From Coprobacillaceae bacterium UN01-12pH3A (GTDB lineage Bacteria; Bacillota_I; Bacilli_A; Erysipelotrichales; Coprobacillaceae), in NCBI GenBank assembly GCA_027676805.1, contig JAQENU010000008.1:1-64000 (forward strand): a stretch of 64,000 bases of DNA, written 5' to 3'. This document shows, one piece after another, positions 56,924 through 64,000 of the stretch (positions are counted from its first letter, which is position 1; every line of letters starts with the position of its first letter). Both the position numbers and the translations under genes were made by a program. The notes beneath the pieces are model-generated. The model was not told where the DNA came from, made no database searches, and saw nothing but the letters and a program-made list of their open reading frames with translations.

Positions 56924-56952
56924 ATTCTATCAAAAATTACTTGCTTTTTCAA
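56924..56952 (-). promoter_or_regulatory. promoter of the pyr operon
   Basis: TTGAAA (56947-56952) and TAGAAT (56924-56929) with a 17-base spacer. The predicted start falls near a GGG run. Confidence 0.65.
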
Positions 56953-56979
56953 CATAATCTATGATTTATTTCAAGGAAT

Positions 56980-57004
56980 AAAAAAACAACCGATATTTCG
57001 GTTG
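56980..57004 (-). terminator. terminator of the coaD transcript
   Basis: CAACCGA/TCGGTTG stem followed by seven T on the minus strand, directly after the coaD stop. Confidence 0.8.
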
Positions 57005-57005
57005 C

Positions 57006-57494
57006 TTAACGTTTATATTTTTCCTTCAAAGCAATGTTGACGCAAGGAGGAACCAATTCACTGACATCATGCTGTAAAGAAGCAATTTCTTTTACTGATG
57101 ACGATGATATAAATGACTGCTGTGATTTAGTCATTAAAAATACCATCTCGATAGATTCATCCAAAAACTGATTAGTAAAAGCCATCTGCAACTCGTATTC
57201 AAAATCAGTTGTCGCTCTTAATCCTCTGACTAAAACCGTTGCTCCTACATTTTTAGCGTATTCCACAGCTAATAAATCACTGTAATCGACAATCACATTG
57301 TCCAAATCTTTTGTTGCTCCACGTAAAAAGGACAGCCTTTCTTCTAATGTAAACAGTTTATTTTTAGCGATGTTTTCAAAAATGGTCACATAAAGCTGAT
57401 CATAAAGGCGACTCGCTCTTTCAATAATATCAATATGTCCGTTTGTTACCGGATCAAATGTCCCGGCATAAACCCCAATTGTATGTTTTCTCAT
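57006..57494 (-). CDS. coaD: phosphopantetheine adenylyltransferase
   Basis: Fourth step of coenzyme A synthesis: ATP plus 4'-phosphopantetheine to dephospho-CoA. 'YAGTFDPVTNGHIDIIERA' carries the T/HxGH nucleotidyl-transfer motif, and 'SSSSVKEIA' the ISSTxVR-like motif. Length 162, normal. It follows rsmD, the same order as in Bacillus (ylbH-ylbI). Confidence 0.95.
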   Translation of the reverse strand: MRKHTIGVYAGTFDPVTNGHIDIIERASRLYDQLYVTIFENIAKNKLFTLEERLSFLRGATKDLDNVIVDYSDLLAVEYAKNVGATVLVRGLRATTDFEYELQMAFTNQFLDESIEMVFLMTKSQQSFISSSSVKEIASLQHDVSELVPPCVNIALKEKYKR

Positions 57495-57497
57495 CGT

Positions 57498-58052
57498 CTA
57501 TTCCTCAAATTGGTAGATATGTAAAGCAGTGATCCCATAACTCACTTGCTTGATTCTTCTTAAAGAAAGATAGGTTTCCTCAAATTCCTCTTCCTTTAAG
57601 TCTTCACATACTACGATGCATCCTTCATTTAGTAATTTTAATTCCTGTAATTTTATTAATAACGGCTGAATGATCTTTTTCCCATACGGAGGATCCAGCA
57701 GCACTAAATCAAAAGCGATGGATTCCTTGCTTAATTTGTCGATAGCCTTACGATAATCACTTTTTAAAACATGCGTTTCCTCACTCATCTTTAAAGTTTC
57801 AATATTCTTTTTGATGATCGTGTACGCATGATAGTTATTATCAACACTGTAAAGACATTCCATTCCTCGCGACAAAGCCTCTATTCCCAGTCCACCTGAT
57901 CCGGCAAAGAGATCCAGACAATTTCCGCCGTTAAAATACGGACCGATGATATTGTATAAATTTTCTTTATTTTTATCTGTTGTTGGCCGCGTTGAAGAAG
58001 ACTGAATCGTCTGCAAACTGCGGCTTTTATATTTTCCGGCAATTACCCGCAT
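57498..58052 (-). CDS. rsmD: 16S rRNA (guanine966-N2)-methyltransferase
   Basis: A SAM-dependent rRNA methyltransferase of 184 residues. 'MRVIAGKYKSRSL' at the start, 'LDLFAGSGGLGIEALSRG' as motif I and the catalytic 'LVLLDPPYGK' identify RsmD. It overlaps the ylbF-like gene by ten bases. Confidence 0.94.
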   Translation of the reverse strand: MRVIAGKYKSRSLQTIQSSSTRPTTDKNKENLYNIIGPYFNGGNCLDLFAGSGGLGIEALSRGMECLYSVDNNYHAYTIIKKNIETLKMSEETHVLKSDYRKAIDKLSKESIAFDLVLLDPPYGKKIIQPLLIKLQELKLLNEGCIVVCEDLKEEEFEETYLSLRRIKQVSYGITALHIYQFEE

Positions 58053-58405
58053 GATTTCACCTGCTTCATTGAATAGGGAGAAGTAGATAAGTCTTCCGAT
58101 AAATCTTGAAAGATCATACCTGTCAGATCTGAAAGGAAATCGTTAAGCTGATGATAGGCAGCATAATAGTCTTGAATGATTTTAGATTCATTCATTGCTT
58201 TCTGCACCGTTTTCAGCTTTTCTTTCGTAGATGAGATATCGACATGCTGTGCATATTGCTTCATCTGCTGATATTCATCGAGTACCCGGCGGTATTCTAT
58301 AAGCAGTAACTGTTCCTGCGGTAATTTTTTTTCACATTCTTTAAAGTTAGAATAAGTTGGATCGCTGCATATTGCTTCGATCAATTCGTTCAGCATTTCT
58401 TCCAT
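58043..58405 (-). CDS. ylbF: YlbF/YmcA-family protein
   Basis: A mostly helical protein of 120 residues ('LPQEQLLLIEYRRVLDEYQQMKQYAQ'...'YYAAYHQLNDFLSDL'). In Bacillus, YlbF forms with YmcA and YaaT the Y-complex that helps RNase Y in mRNA processing. The assignment rests on both the helical pattern and the conserved order ylbD-ylbE-ylbF-rsmD-coaD. Confidence 0.82.
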   Translation of the reverse strand: MEEMLNELIEAICSDPTYSNFKECEKKLPQEQLLLIEYRRVLDEYQQMKQYAQHVDISSTKEKLKTVQKAMNESKIIQDYYAAYHQLNDFLSDLTGMIFQDLSEDLSTSPYSMKQVKSCG

Positions 58406-58413
58406 ACATTCTC

Positions 58414-58623
58414 CTACATCATCATTTCAACCATTTGTAAAAGCAAACTCATTTTATCGATCTTATCCGTAAAAGTCAGTTTGTTTTCAATTTTATATTC
58501 TTCTATAAATTCTTTCATCATCTCCGGATGACGATAAAGCAGCTTATACCATTTAGGATGTGTACGAATATACGCCATATAAGCATTATTTTGCATTAAT
58601 TCATAAAATAAGGCGTGTCTCAT
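58414..58623 (-). CDS. ylbE: YlbE-like small protein
   Basis: A protein of 69 residues with 'YIRTHPKWYKLLYRHPEMMKEF', the YlbE-like signature. Function unknown. Its ATG overlaps the stop of the ylbD-like gene (ATGA), and ylbF follows eight bases later. Confidence 0.85.
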   Translation of the reverse strand: MRHALFYELMQNNAYMAYIRTHPKWYKLLYRHPEMMKEFIEEYKIENKLTFTDKIDKMSLLLQMVEMMM

Positions 58624-58949
58624 AAACGACGATCCTTATAGAAGGATTCTTCATCTGATCCTTTATCGTTCATTTTCACGACGATATTCAGTATTTTCTG
58701 TACTCCATCTAAACTTCTACTTACTGCATCCAGATCAATATTTTTCAAAATAAACATTAACTTTGACAAGTCTAATGACTGATCTTTTTCTTTTGTTTCA
58801 TTGACATAACGTTCAAATACTTTATCTTTTTCACCATAAATTGTATAAATTTCATAAAGCTGCTGCCAGGTATAATGCCCATCCAGCACTTCGTTCCTGA
58901 TTCCTGGTATTGTTCTTACGAACTGTTTGAATTCATCAAGATTCGCCAT
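58620..58949 (-). CDS. ylbD: YlbD-like protein
   Basis: A protein of 109 residues with 'FKQFVRTIPGIRNEVLDGHYTWQQLYEIYTIYGE', typical of the YlbD family (described as a coat-associated protein in spore-forming Bacillus). No role can be deduced here beyond its conserved place after ftsW. Confidence 0.83.
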   Translation of the reverse strand: MANLDEFKQFVRTIPGIRNEVLDGHYTWQQLYEIYTIYGEKDKVFERYVNETKEKDQSLDLSKLMFILKNIDLDAVSRSLDGVQKILNIVVKMNDKGSDEESFYKDRRL

Positions 58950-58982
58950 ATTCTATCACCTAATCTAATATATTCAATAAGA

Positions 58983-60191
58983 TTAAGATTGTGACTTCAT
59001 TTCGGCAATTTTATTTTCTTTTGATATTAAAGCTTGTGCTACTCCGATAGCAACAAAGGCTGCCATTGTGCTGGATCCTCCGGAAGAAACAAACAGCAGC
59101 GGCACTCCCGTCATTGGGATCAGCCCCGAAACCCCGCCAAGATTGATAAACAGATGCAAAAAGAAATAAGATGCAATTCCGGTTAAAACAATCGTTGTTT
59201 TAGGATCACTGGCATGTTTTGCATATTTTAATAAGCGATAAATAATGATCATATAAGGAATCAAGATCAGCGCTAAGCCAATCAATCCTAATTCTTCTAA
59301 TATAATACTTGAAATAAAGTCGTTGTGTGCTTCGGGAATATACCCAAATTTCTGTGTTGAATTTCCCAAGCCAACGCCAAAGATCCCGCCATTGGTAATG
59401 GCAATCAGGGCATTAGCTACCTGCTGAGATGAATTCGTAACATCCGACAAGGGATTCAGCCAGGTTTGAAAACGCGTCGCCATATATCCTTTAATAATAA
59501 AGTTATACCAAAGCGGCAGCGTTACAATAACTACGACCACCCCAATCAGCATTAAATTCTGTACCTTTGTATAGATACGTTCCTTTGCCACAAAGAAGCT
59601 GGCAAGACAGATCGCTAAAGTAATAACCGCTGTTCCGGTATCGTTCTGTATTAAAGCAATAACCGCAATAGCCATCAATACAACAAACAACGGCTTATAA
59701 ATGCAGTGAATGCGTCGCATTTTTAAAGCATTTTCATAACTTTGTAAGCTGCGATAAGTCGTAGGATGCTTCAAGCGATACTTTTTTGGCATATCTACTA
59801 ATAGATAAGCTAGAATCATGACCAAAACGATCTTTGAAAATTCCGATGGCTGCAAGGTCAGTCCAAAAGGTAACCCACGAATCCACGCCTGCGTTCCTTT
59901 TTCTGCTGTCCAAAGCAGACAGGATAAAAGCAAACCGATCATAATCACATAAACAATTATCCAAGTACGGCGATTGATAATCGCACTGTTGTATAAACGC
60001 GATATGACGATCATCAAAAACAAACCGACTAAACAAAAAACCAATTGTTTCACGATGTTGGTTATTGCCCAAGTACTTCCGTTTGTCGTAGCAGCCCCGA
60101 TTGAAGCCGATCCAACCATCACAATCCCCAAAATAGAAAGAACGGTAATCGCTAAAAAGATTAAACGATCCTGTGATTTATAGCGCTTCAT
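58983..60191 (-). CDS. ftsW: peptidoglycan glycosyltransferase of the FtsW/RodA (SEDS) family
   Basis: A membrane glycan polymerase of 402 residues with about ten helices, working with a class B PBP. 'WIRGLPFGLTLQPSEFSKI' carries the SEDS signature, 'AHNDFISSIILEELG' the catalytic-side Glu region, and 'GGSSTMAAFVAIG' the C-terminal end. The gene order with ylbD points to the ftsW (ylaO) orthologue rather than rodA, but the two are hard to separate by eye. Confidence 0.88.
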   Translation of the reverse strand: MKRYKSQDRLIFLAITVLSILGIVMVGSASIGAATTNGSTWAITNIVKQLVFCLVGLFLMIVISRLYNSAIINRRTWIIVYVIMIGLLLSCLLWTAEKGTQAWIRGLPFGLTLQPSEFSKIVLVMILAYLLVDMPKKYRLKHPTTYRSLQSYENALKMRRIHCIYKPLFVVLMAIAVIALIQNDTGTAVITLAICLASFFVAKERIYTKVQNLMLIGVVVVIVTLPLWYNFIIKGYMATRFQTWLNPLSDVTNSSQQVANALIAITNGGIFGVGLGNSTQKFGYIPEAHNDFISSIILEELGLIGLALILIPYMIIIYRLLKYAKHASDPKTTIVLTGIASYFFLHLFINLGGVSGLIPMTGVPLLFVSSGGSSTMAAFVAIGVAQALISKENKIAEMKSQS

Positions 60192-60454
60192 AGCTTCATC
60201 CTTATAAAATCATTTTCTTTTGCCTGCTTCATCGTTTCATAAATCGAATAGCTTGACGCTTCTTTAAATCGCTGATCCAATTGTTTTTCCAATGCTTTAG
60301 AATCCACCACTTTCTTAAATTCACGATAACCATCCATAAGTTCATCGCGTGCAATGCCTTCTTCATAAGCTTTTTCAATACAGTTATAAAAAGAGATGAC
60401 TGTCACAATTTCCTCCATTGACCAGTCATTCTCAAAAGGATATTCATAGTCCAT
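60188..60454 (-). CDS. UPF0223 (YktA) family protein
   Basis: A protein of 88 residues with 'YEYPFENDWSMEEIVTVISFYNCIEKAYEEGI', the UPF0223 signature; function unknown. The ATG at 60454 is better spaced from GGGTGA than the GTG three codons upstream. It overlaps ftsW by four bases and is probably the first gene of the transcript leading to coaD. Confidence 0.85.
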   Translation of the reverse strand: MDYEYPFENDWSMEEIVTVISFYNCIEKAYEEGIARDELMDGYREFKKVVDSKALEKQLDQRFKEASSYSIYETMKQAKENDFIRMKL

Positions 60455-60568
60455 TTTAATCACCCGTTTTTATTTTACTACAAAATATAAATTGAATAAA
60501 GTAATTTGGGCTAATATCCAAACATTTTATTGGATTGCGAATATGATATGATGAAAGGAGGGAACAAT

Positions 60569-60775
60569 ATGAACTGTGGATATAATTACACTGGTTGTGG
60601 ATGCCAAAGCTACTGCAATCCTTGCTCATTCTACCCTGTATCTTATGGATGTGGTGGCGGATGTGGAGGATTCGGCGGTGGATGCGGCGGATTCGGCGGA
60701 GGTAGTAGCTGGTTTGCAATCGTCCTTGTTGTTTTCTTATTATTAATCATCTGTGGTTGTACTAAAATCTGCTAA
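60569..60775 (+). CDS. Cys/Gly-rich small membrane protein (YjcZ-like)
   Basis: A protein of 68 residues: eleven cysteines, a Gly-Cys repeat (three GGxCGGFGG-like units at about 27-45) and one C-terminal membrane helix ('FAIVLVVFLLLIICG'). The tail resembles YjcZ-family sporulation peptides, which end in a similar hydrophobic stretch, but the Cys-rich head is unusual. AAAGGAGGG precedes the ATG at 60569. Monocistronic, with its own terminator. Confidence 0.75.
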   Translation: MNCGYNYTGCGCQSYCNPCSFYPVSYGCGGGCGGFGGGCGGFGGGSSWFAIVLVVFLLLIICGCTKIC

Positions 60776-60798
60776 GGGTCTTCCCTTAGCAGTTTTTA
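60769..60798 (+). terminator. terminator of the Cys-rich gene
   Basis: Perfect CTGCTAAGGG/CCCTTAGCAG stem with a four-base loop followed by five T. It includes the stop codon. Confidence 0.85.
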
Positions 60799-60827
60799 TT
60801 TGTTAAAATGGGGAAGGGGTGATAAAT

Positions 60828-61397
60828 GTGTTAACAATGAAAGACATCTTAGATGATTCACACGAACTTCTAAGACAGAAATCTCAAGAGGTCCCTCTTC
60901 CTTTATCAAAAGAAGATCACGACTTAGTTTTATCTATGTATGAATACTTGGAAAATTCGCAAGATGATGAAATTGCTGAAAAATATGGATTACGACCCGG
61001 AGTTGGCATAGCCGCTGTTCAATTAGGCGTGCTTAAAAGAATGTGTGCCATCTTGATTCAGGATTATGATGAAGATGGGAATGTCATCAAAAAAGAAGCT
61101 TATGCCTTAGTTAATCCTAAAATTGTTTCTTATACACCGAAAATGGCATATTTAAAAGCCGGTGAAGGATGCCTCTCTGTACTAAACGAGCATGAAGGCT
61201 ACGTGCATCGCCATGCAAAAGTCACTATTAAAGGTTATGATGAGCTGACAAAACAAGACGTCACCATTGTAGCCAGAGGGTATAATGCGATCGTGTATCA
61301 GCATGAACTAGATCATTTTGACGGAAAGCTATTTTATGACTACATAAATAAAGATCATCCATTCATGGCACAGCCAAACGCAATGGAAATTGAATAA
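60828..61397 (+). CDS. def: peptide deformylase
   Basis: Removes the formyl group from new proteins. The three metal motifs are 'GVGIAAVQLG', 'EGCLSV' and 'HELDH', and the 189-residue length is that of the Gram-positive type 2 enzyme. The start is taken as the GTG at 60828 ('MLTMKDIL' after initiation, typical of the family), six bases after GGGGTGA; a GTG three codons upstream lacks a site. Confidence 0.93.
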   Translation: MLTMKDILDDSHELLRQKSQEVPLPLSKEDHDLVLSMYEYLENSQDDEIAEKYGLRPGVGIAAVQLGVLKRMCAILIQDYDEDGNVIKKEAYALVNPKIVSYTPKMAYLKAGEGCLSVLNEHEGYVHRHAKVTIKGYDELTKQDVTIVARGYNAIVYQHELDHFDGKLFYDYINKDHPFMAQPNAMEIE

Positions 61398-61398
61398 A

Positions 61399-61482
61399 CA
61401 AAAACGGTACTCATCAGGACATGAATCTCAATGTTGAATAAACAGTGAGAAGGATTCATTCCATCACAAGTACCGTTTTTTT
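61399..61482. terminator. long bidirectional terminator
   Basis: Outer stem AAAACGGTACT/AGTACCGTTTT with an inner ATGAATCTCA/TGAG...ATTCAT stem, between convergent def and the 51-residue membrane peptide gene. Confidence 0.75.
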
Positions 61483-61494
61483 GTTTTCACTCGT

Positions 61495-61650
61495 TTATCT
61501 TAATCTAAAATAAACATTGCGGGCAATCACCATCACCTGTCCGCGAATTAAATATTTCACATTGCGCCAGTTAACTGCTGACAAAAACAAAGGCACCAAT
61601 ACAACCCCAACGATAACGAATAATAATAACTGCTGTGCTTCACTCAACAT
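61495..61650 (-). CDS. 51-residue single-span membrane peptide
   Basis: Starts at an ATG with AAAGGAGAG in front. A hydrophobic segment covers about residues 8-25 ('LLLFVIVGVVLVPLFL'), followed by a basic tail with five Arg and one Lys. No family is recognised. A strong minus-strand promoter (TTGACA-17-TATTAT) lies about 70 bases upstream, and its -35 sits inside a perfect palindrome next to the divergent S24-type repressor gene. Expression is therefore probably repressed until that repressor is lost or cleaved. It could be a stress or SOS peptide; not proven. Confidence 0.68.
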   Translation of the reverse strand: MLSEAQQLLLFVIVGVVLVPLFLSAVNWRNVKYLIRGQVMVIARNVYFRLR

Positions 61651-61722
61651 AATCTGTCTCTCCTTTAATTCCATTTATATTGTATTTATATATTTTATTT
61701 ACATTTATCTTGAACTATCTAC

Positions 61723-61756
61723 ATAATAATTCATATTTTATCCATTGTCAATGGAT
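61723..61756 (-). promoter_or_regulatory. promoter of the membrane peptide with palindromic operator
   Basis: TTGACA (61746-61751) and TATTAT (61723-61728), spacer 17, on the minus strand. A perfect palindrome, ATCCATTG-T-CAATGGAT (61740-61756), covers the -35. Confidence 0.72.
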
Positions 61757-61791
61757 TTATATATAATATTACATTTAATTTGGAATATATA

Positions 61792-61819
61792 TTGAAAAAT
61801 ACAGCTATCATGGTATAAT
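61792..61819 (+). promoter_or_regulatory. promoter of the S24-type repressor
   Basis: TTGAAA (61792-61797) and TATAAT (61814-61819) with a 16-base spacer, 23 bases before the ATG. Confidence 0.6.
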
Positions 61820-61842
61820 GCTAATAGATAGGAAGTGACATA

Positions 61843-62565
61843 ATGTTTGGAGAAAAACTTAAAAGTGCCCGAAAGAATAAACAATTGAAGCAATCCGAAT
61901 TGGCACGAATGCTTGATATAAAAAATACGACGATCAGCAACTGGGAAAAAGGGCTAAGCAAGCCTGATCTCGATATGATTGAAAAAATATGCTGGATTTT
62001 AGAAGTGGATGCAAACTACTTTTGTGAAAGTCCCTTTGAGACTTTGCAGCTTACCATTGCTGAGCAGGCACTCATTCGAAAGTATCGAAAGATTGAAAAA
62101 GCCGGTCAGGAGATGATTGATTTCATCTTAGACAAAGAAATGTCACGTCTGCCGACAGATGAACCACTGAATATTGATCCGGTCATTTCGATCCCGCAGC
62201 GCTATATCGACTGCTATCCTCGTCTAGCCAGCTGTGGAAGTGGAGAATATGTATTTGAAGGAATCCCTAGTGAAAACATCGCTGTTGATGAAAATTGTTC
62301 CGCTGATTTTGCTATAGGGGTTAACGGACATAGTATGGAACCTACTTATTATGATGGTGAAATTTTATTAATTAAGAAACAAAATCAAATCAATTTAGGA
62401 GAAAAAGGGTTATTTATCATTGATGGAGAAGCTTTCGTGAAAGAATTAGGGAAAAAGAAATTGATTTCCCACAACCCCGATTATCCGGATATCCTATTTA
62501 AATCGACGATGGACATTACCTGTGTGGGTAAAGTCATTGGATCTTATGATAAGTCATTAGCCTAG
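61843..62565 (+). CDS. XRE helix-turn-helix repressor with S24 (LexA/HdiR-like) self-cleavage domain
   Basis: A protein of 240 residues. Residues 1-60 form an XRE helix-turn-helix ('LKQSELARMLDIKNTTISNWEKGLSKPD'-type). A linker leads to an S24 peptidase domain with Ser164 ('NGHSMEP') and Lys200 ('AFVKELG') as the catalytic dyad; a likely cleavage site is Cys131-Gly132 ('LASCGSGEY'). This is the architecture of HdiR and phage CI-like repressors that cut themselves with RecA help after DNA damage. No prophage genes surround it. Likely targets are its own promoter and the divergent membrane peptide. Confidence 0.87.
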   Translation: MFGEKLKSARKNKQLKQSELARMLDIKNTTISNWEKGLSKPDLDMIEKICWILEVDANYFCESPFETLQLTIAEQALIRKYRKIEKAGQEMIDFILDKEMSRLPTDEPLNIDPVISIPQRYIDCYPRLASCGSGEYVFEGIPSENIAVDENCSADFAIGVNGHSMEPTYYDGEILLIKKQNQINLGEKGLFIIDGEAFVKELGKKKLISHNPDYPDILFKSTMDITCVGKVIGSYDKSLA

Positions 62566-62605
62566 CTGGTGACTTTTATGTTAAAATAGAAAAAGAGGTG
62601 ATCCT

Positions 62606-63502
62606 ATGCATATCAGTCGATTATTTGAAATCGTTTATATCCTATTAAATAAAAAGAACGTGACCGCAGTTGAACTATCAGAGCATTTTGAAGTTTCTAC
62701 ACGTACCATTTACCGTGATATTGATACATTAAACATGGCGGGGATTCCCGTTTATACCATGCAGGGAAAAGGCGGCGGTATCGGTCTGTTAGATAATTTT
62801 ATTCTAAATAAGGCTTACCTGTCCAAAGAAGAACAGAGTGAGATTTTGACGGCCATTGAATGTATTCGCCGTTTAGATAACTCTGCTTCCAAGCAAATCA
62901 TGGATAAACTCAGTCATTTTTTCCAGCAGGAGCAAAGCACTTGGATCGAGGTTGACTTCAATAGCTGGAACAATCAGCAGGGGAATGATTTTTTCAATCA
63001 GTTAAAAGAGGCGATTCTTTCTAAAAAAATGATGGCCTTCACCTACTACAATAATAATGGAGAAAAAAGTCATCGCACGGTAGAACCGATCCGTCTGATC
63101 TTTAAATATCAGGACTGGTATTTATATGCCTATTGTCATATGCGTGAAGACTATCGTTATTTTAAATTAAATCGAATGGAGAATTTAGTCAGTACCAAAG
63201 AACATTTTGAAACGGATCATCAAGATGCCCTGCCGCAAGAGCATCGGCAGACAAATACAGAGAAAATTCATCTGACACTAAAGTTTGAACAGGAAGCTGC
63301 TTTTCGGGTTCGTGATGAATACAGTGATGTTTTGCCGCTGGAAGATGGCAGCATGATCATTGAAGTTGACTTGGAAGATAAACAGTGGGTCTACAGCTAT
63401 CTTTTATCTTTTGGCAGTCAGGTCACGGTTCTTGCTCCCTTGGAGATCAAAGAAGGTTTATTAAAAATAATCGAAGATATTCGACATAAATATGACAGCT
63501 AG
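62606..63502 (+). CDS. YafY-type HTH and WYL-domain transcriptional regulator
   Basis: A regulator of 298 residues with a DeoR-like winged helix ('FEVSTRTIYRDIDTLNMAGIPV' near 30-50), a glycine-rich wing ('GKGGGIGLL'), a WYL domain ('YQDWYLYAYCHMREDYRYFKLNRM' region near 170-192) and a C-terminal WCX part. Same architecture as the regulator at 1181-2113. A TGACA-N6-TGTCA dyad overlaps its stop codon and precedes the -10 of the zinc-ribbon gene, so that gene is the likely target. AAAGAGGTGAT precedes the ATG. Confidence 0.88.
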   Translation: MHISRLFEIVYILLNKKNVTAVELSEHFEVSTRTIYRDIDTLNMAGIPVYTMQGKGGGIGLLDNFILNKAYLSKEEQSEILTAIECIRRLDNSASKQIMDKLSHFFQQEQSTWIEVDFNSWNNQQGNDFFNQLKEAILSKKMMAFTYYNNNGEKSHRTVEPIRLIFKYQDWYLYAYCHMREDYRYFKLNRMENLVSTKEHFETDHQDALPQEHRQTNTEKIHLTLKFEQEAAFRVRDEYSDVLPLEDGSMIIEVDLEDKQWVYSYLLSFGSQVTVLAPLEIKEGLLKIIEDIRHKYDS

Positions 63503-63526
63503 TTGTCAGGTTATCCATTGTATAAT
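63493..63526 (+). promoter_or_regulatory. operator dyad and -10 before the zinc-ribbon gene
   Basis: TGACA-N6-TGTCA at 63493-63508, followed by TATAAT at 63521-63526. The dyad takes the -35 position and overlaps the regulator stop codon. The same dyad with the same 6-base spacing lies at 2158-2173. Confidence 0.65.
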
Positions 63527-63555
63527 GAGCTTGTAAATGAAAGGAGAGCAAGACA

Positions 63556-63801
63556 ATGGAAAAATTTTGCCAAAGCTGTGGAATGCCGCTTACAAATGAA
63601 GTATTAGGAACAAACGAGGATGGAAGTTTAAATCAAGATTATTGTCAATATTGTTATCAGGAGGGAAAATTCACTCAGGAATGCACGATGGAGGAAATGA
63701 TTGAATTCTGTGTGCCGATGATGGAAGAAATGAAGCCTGAAGAAGCCAGAAAAATGATGCAGGAATTCTTCCCGCATTTAAAAAGGTGGAATACTCAATA
63801 A
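63556..63801 (+). CDS. small zinc-ribbon protein
   Basis: A protein of 81 residues with two Cys pairs ('FCQSCGMPL' at 4-12 and 'YCQYCYQEGKFTQECT' near 32-47), the signature of a putative zinc-ribbon family often found beside YafY-type regulators. The C-terminal half is acidic and helical. Function unknown. AAAGGAGAG precedes the ATG. Confidence 0.82.
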   Translation: MEKFCQSCGMPLTNEVLGTNEDGSLNQDYCQYCYQEGKFTQECTMEEMIEFCVPMMEEMKPEEARKMMQEFFPHLKRWNTQ

Positions 63802-63810
63802 TTTAGACGA

Positions 63811-63839
63811 GAGATTTATCGCAAGATAGATCTTTTTTA
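63811..63839 (+). terminator. terminator of the zinc-ribbon gene
   Basis: AGATTTATC/GATAGATCT nine-pair stem (one G-T) with loop GCAA, followed by six T. Confidence 0.75.
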
Positions 63840-63921
63840 TTTCTGCAGACACATTTAAAAATTTTAAAAGTCATGTTATTCTATAAGTAATTATCACGCA
63901 CACAAGGAAGGGAACCTATTT

Positions 63922-64000
63922 ATGATCAAGCAAAGCAGTTTAAATACACTTACAAATAACAGACACATTCTTTCATGCGGAACAGATTTCGCCTATGTAT
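63922..64000 (+). CDS. partial gene running off the window
   Basis: An ATG preceded by AAGGAAGGG opens a frame of 26 codons up to the window edge with no stop ('MIKQSSLNTLTNNRHILSCG' at the start). Too short to assign a family. Confidence 0.45.
   Translation, partial: MIKQSSLNTLTNNRHILSCGTDFAYV

Noticed and set aside
60456..60719. 87-codon minus-strand frame opposite the Cys-rich gene
   Set aside because: The plus-strand frame has a strong ribosome site, a membrane helix and a terminator; the minus frame has none of these.
61517..61726. 69-codon plus-strand frame
   Set aside because: It lies opposite the 51-residue peptide gene, which has a good promoter and ribosome site, and itself lacks both.

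Overview
The window reads as chromosomal DNA of a low-GC Gram-positive bacterium (Bacillota). Supporting signs are strong AGGAGG-type ribosome sites, TTGACA/TATAAT promoters, a tyrosine T-box leader, a tRNA array with encoded CCA ends, and the Bacillus-like order ftsW-ylbD-ylbE-ylbF-rsmD-coaD. Gene content and protein style resemble gut Erysipelotrichia/Coprobacillaceae; that placement is an inference. Most genes lie on the minus strand.

Layout. 1-5.7 kb: a membrane protein, a WYL-type regulator divergent from a cysteine hydrolase, an orphan PTS EIIC and a broken HAD phosphatase. 5.8-6.9 kb: eleven tRNA genes, including all three CAU-anticodon species. 7.0-11.3 kb: a polyamine transporter operon (XRE-cupin regulator, potA, potB and a fused potC-potD). 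11.4-12.5 kb: tyrA behind a tyrosine T-box. 12.6-18.8 kb: one run of NAD salvage genes (pncA, pncB), a small membrane protein and a heterodimeric ABC exporter. 19-22.3 kb: an FMN-binding lipoprotein, a LysM protein, a PLP trans-sulfuration enzyme and an M28 peptidase.

22.4-46.1 kb is a large surface-polysaccharide locus. It holds dTDP-rhamnose synthesis (rmlABCD), galU, many glycosyltransferases, an ABC-2 polysaccharide exporter, a Wzx-like flippase, a lipid-linked sugar trio resembling streptococcal GacI/GacJ/GacL, and a LicD transferase. Directly upstream (46.3-50.6 kb) is an ABC importer whose permease is fused to a winged helix and a LicC-like cytidylyltransferase. Together these suggest a pathway that imports a phosphorylated or phosphonate head group (phosphocholine or 2-aminoethylphosphonate-like), activates it with CTP and attaches it to the rhamnose glycan. 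This is the most interesting system in the window. A second unusual element is a MerR regulator fused to a SAM methyltransferase, followed at once by a MerR-type 19-bp-spaced promoter in front of rmlA.

50.8-56.9 kb: pyrimidine operon pyrB-C-K-D-F-(metallo-hydrolase)-E behind a likely attenuator. 57-60.5 kb: coaD, rsmD, ylbF, ylbE, ylbD, ftsW and a UPF0223 gene. 60.5-64 kb: a Cys/Gly-rich membrane peptide, peptide deformylase, a 51-residue membrane peptide divergent from an S24-type repressor, a second WYL regulator and a zinc-ribbon protein. Both WYL regulators sit next to the same dyad, TGACA-N6-TGTCA, placed over the promoter of a neighbouring gene.
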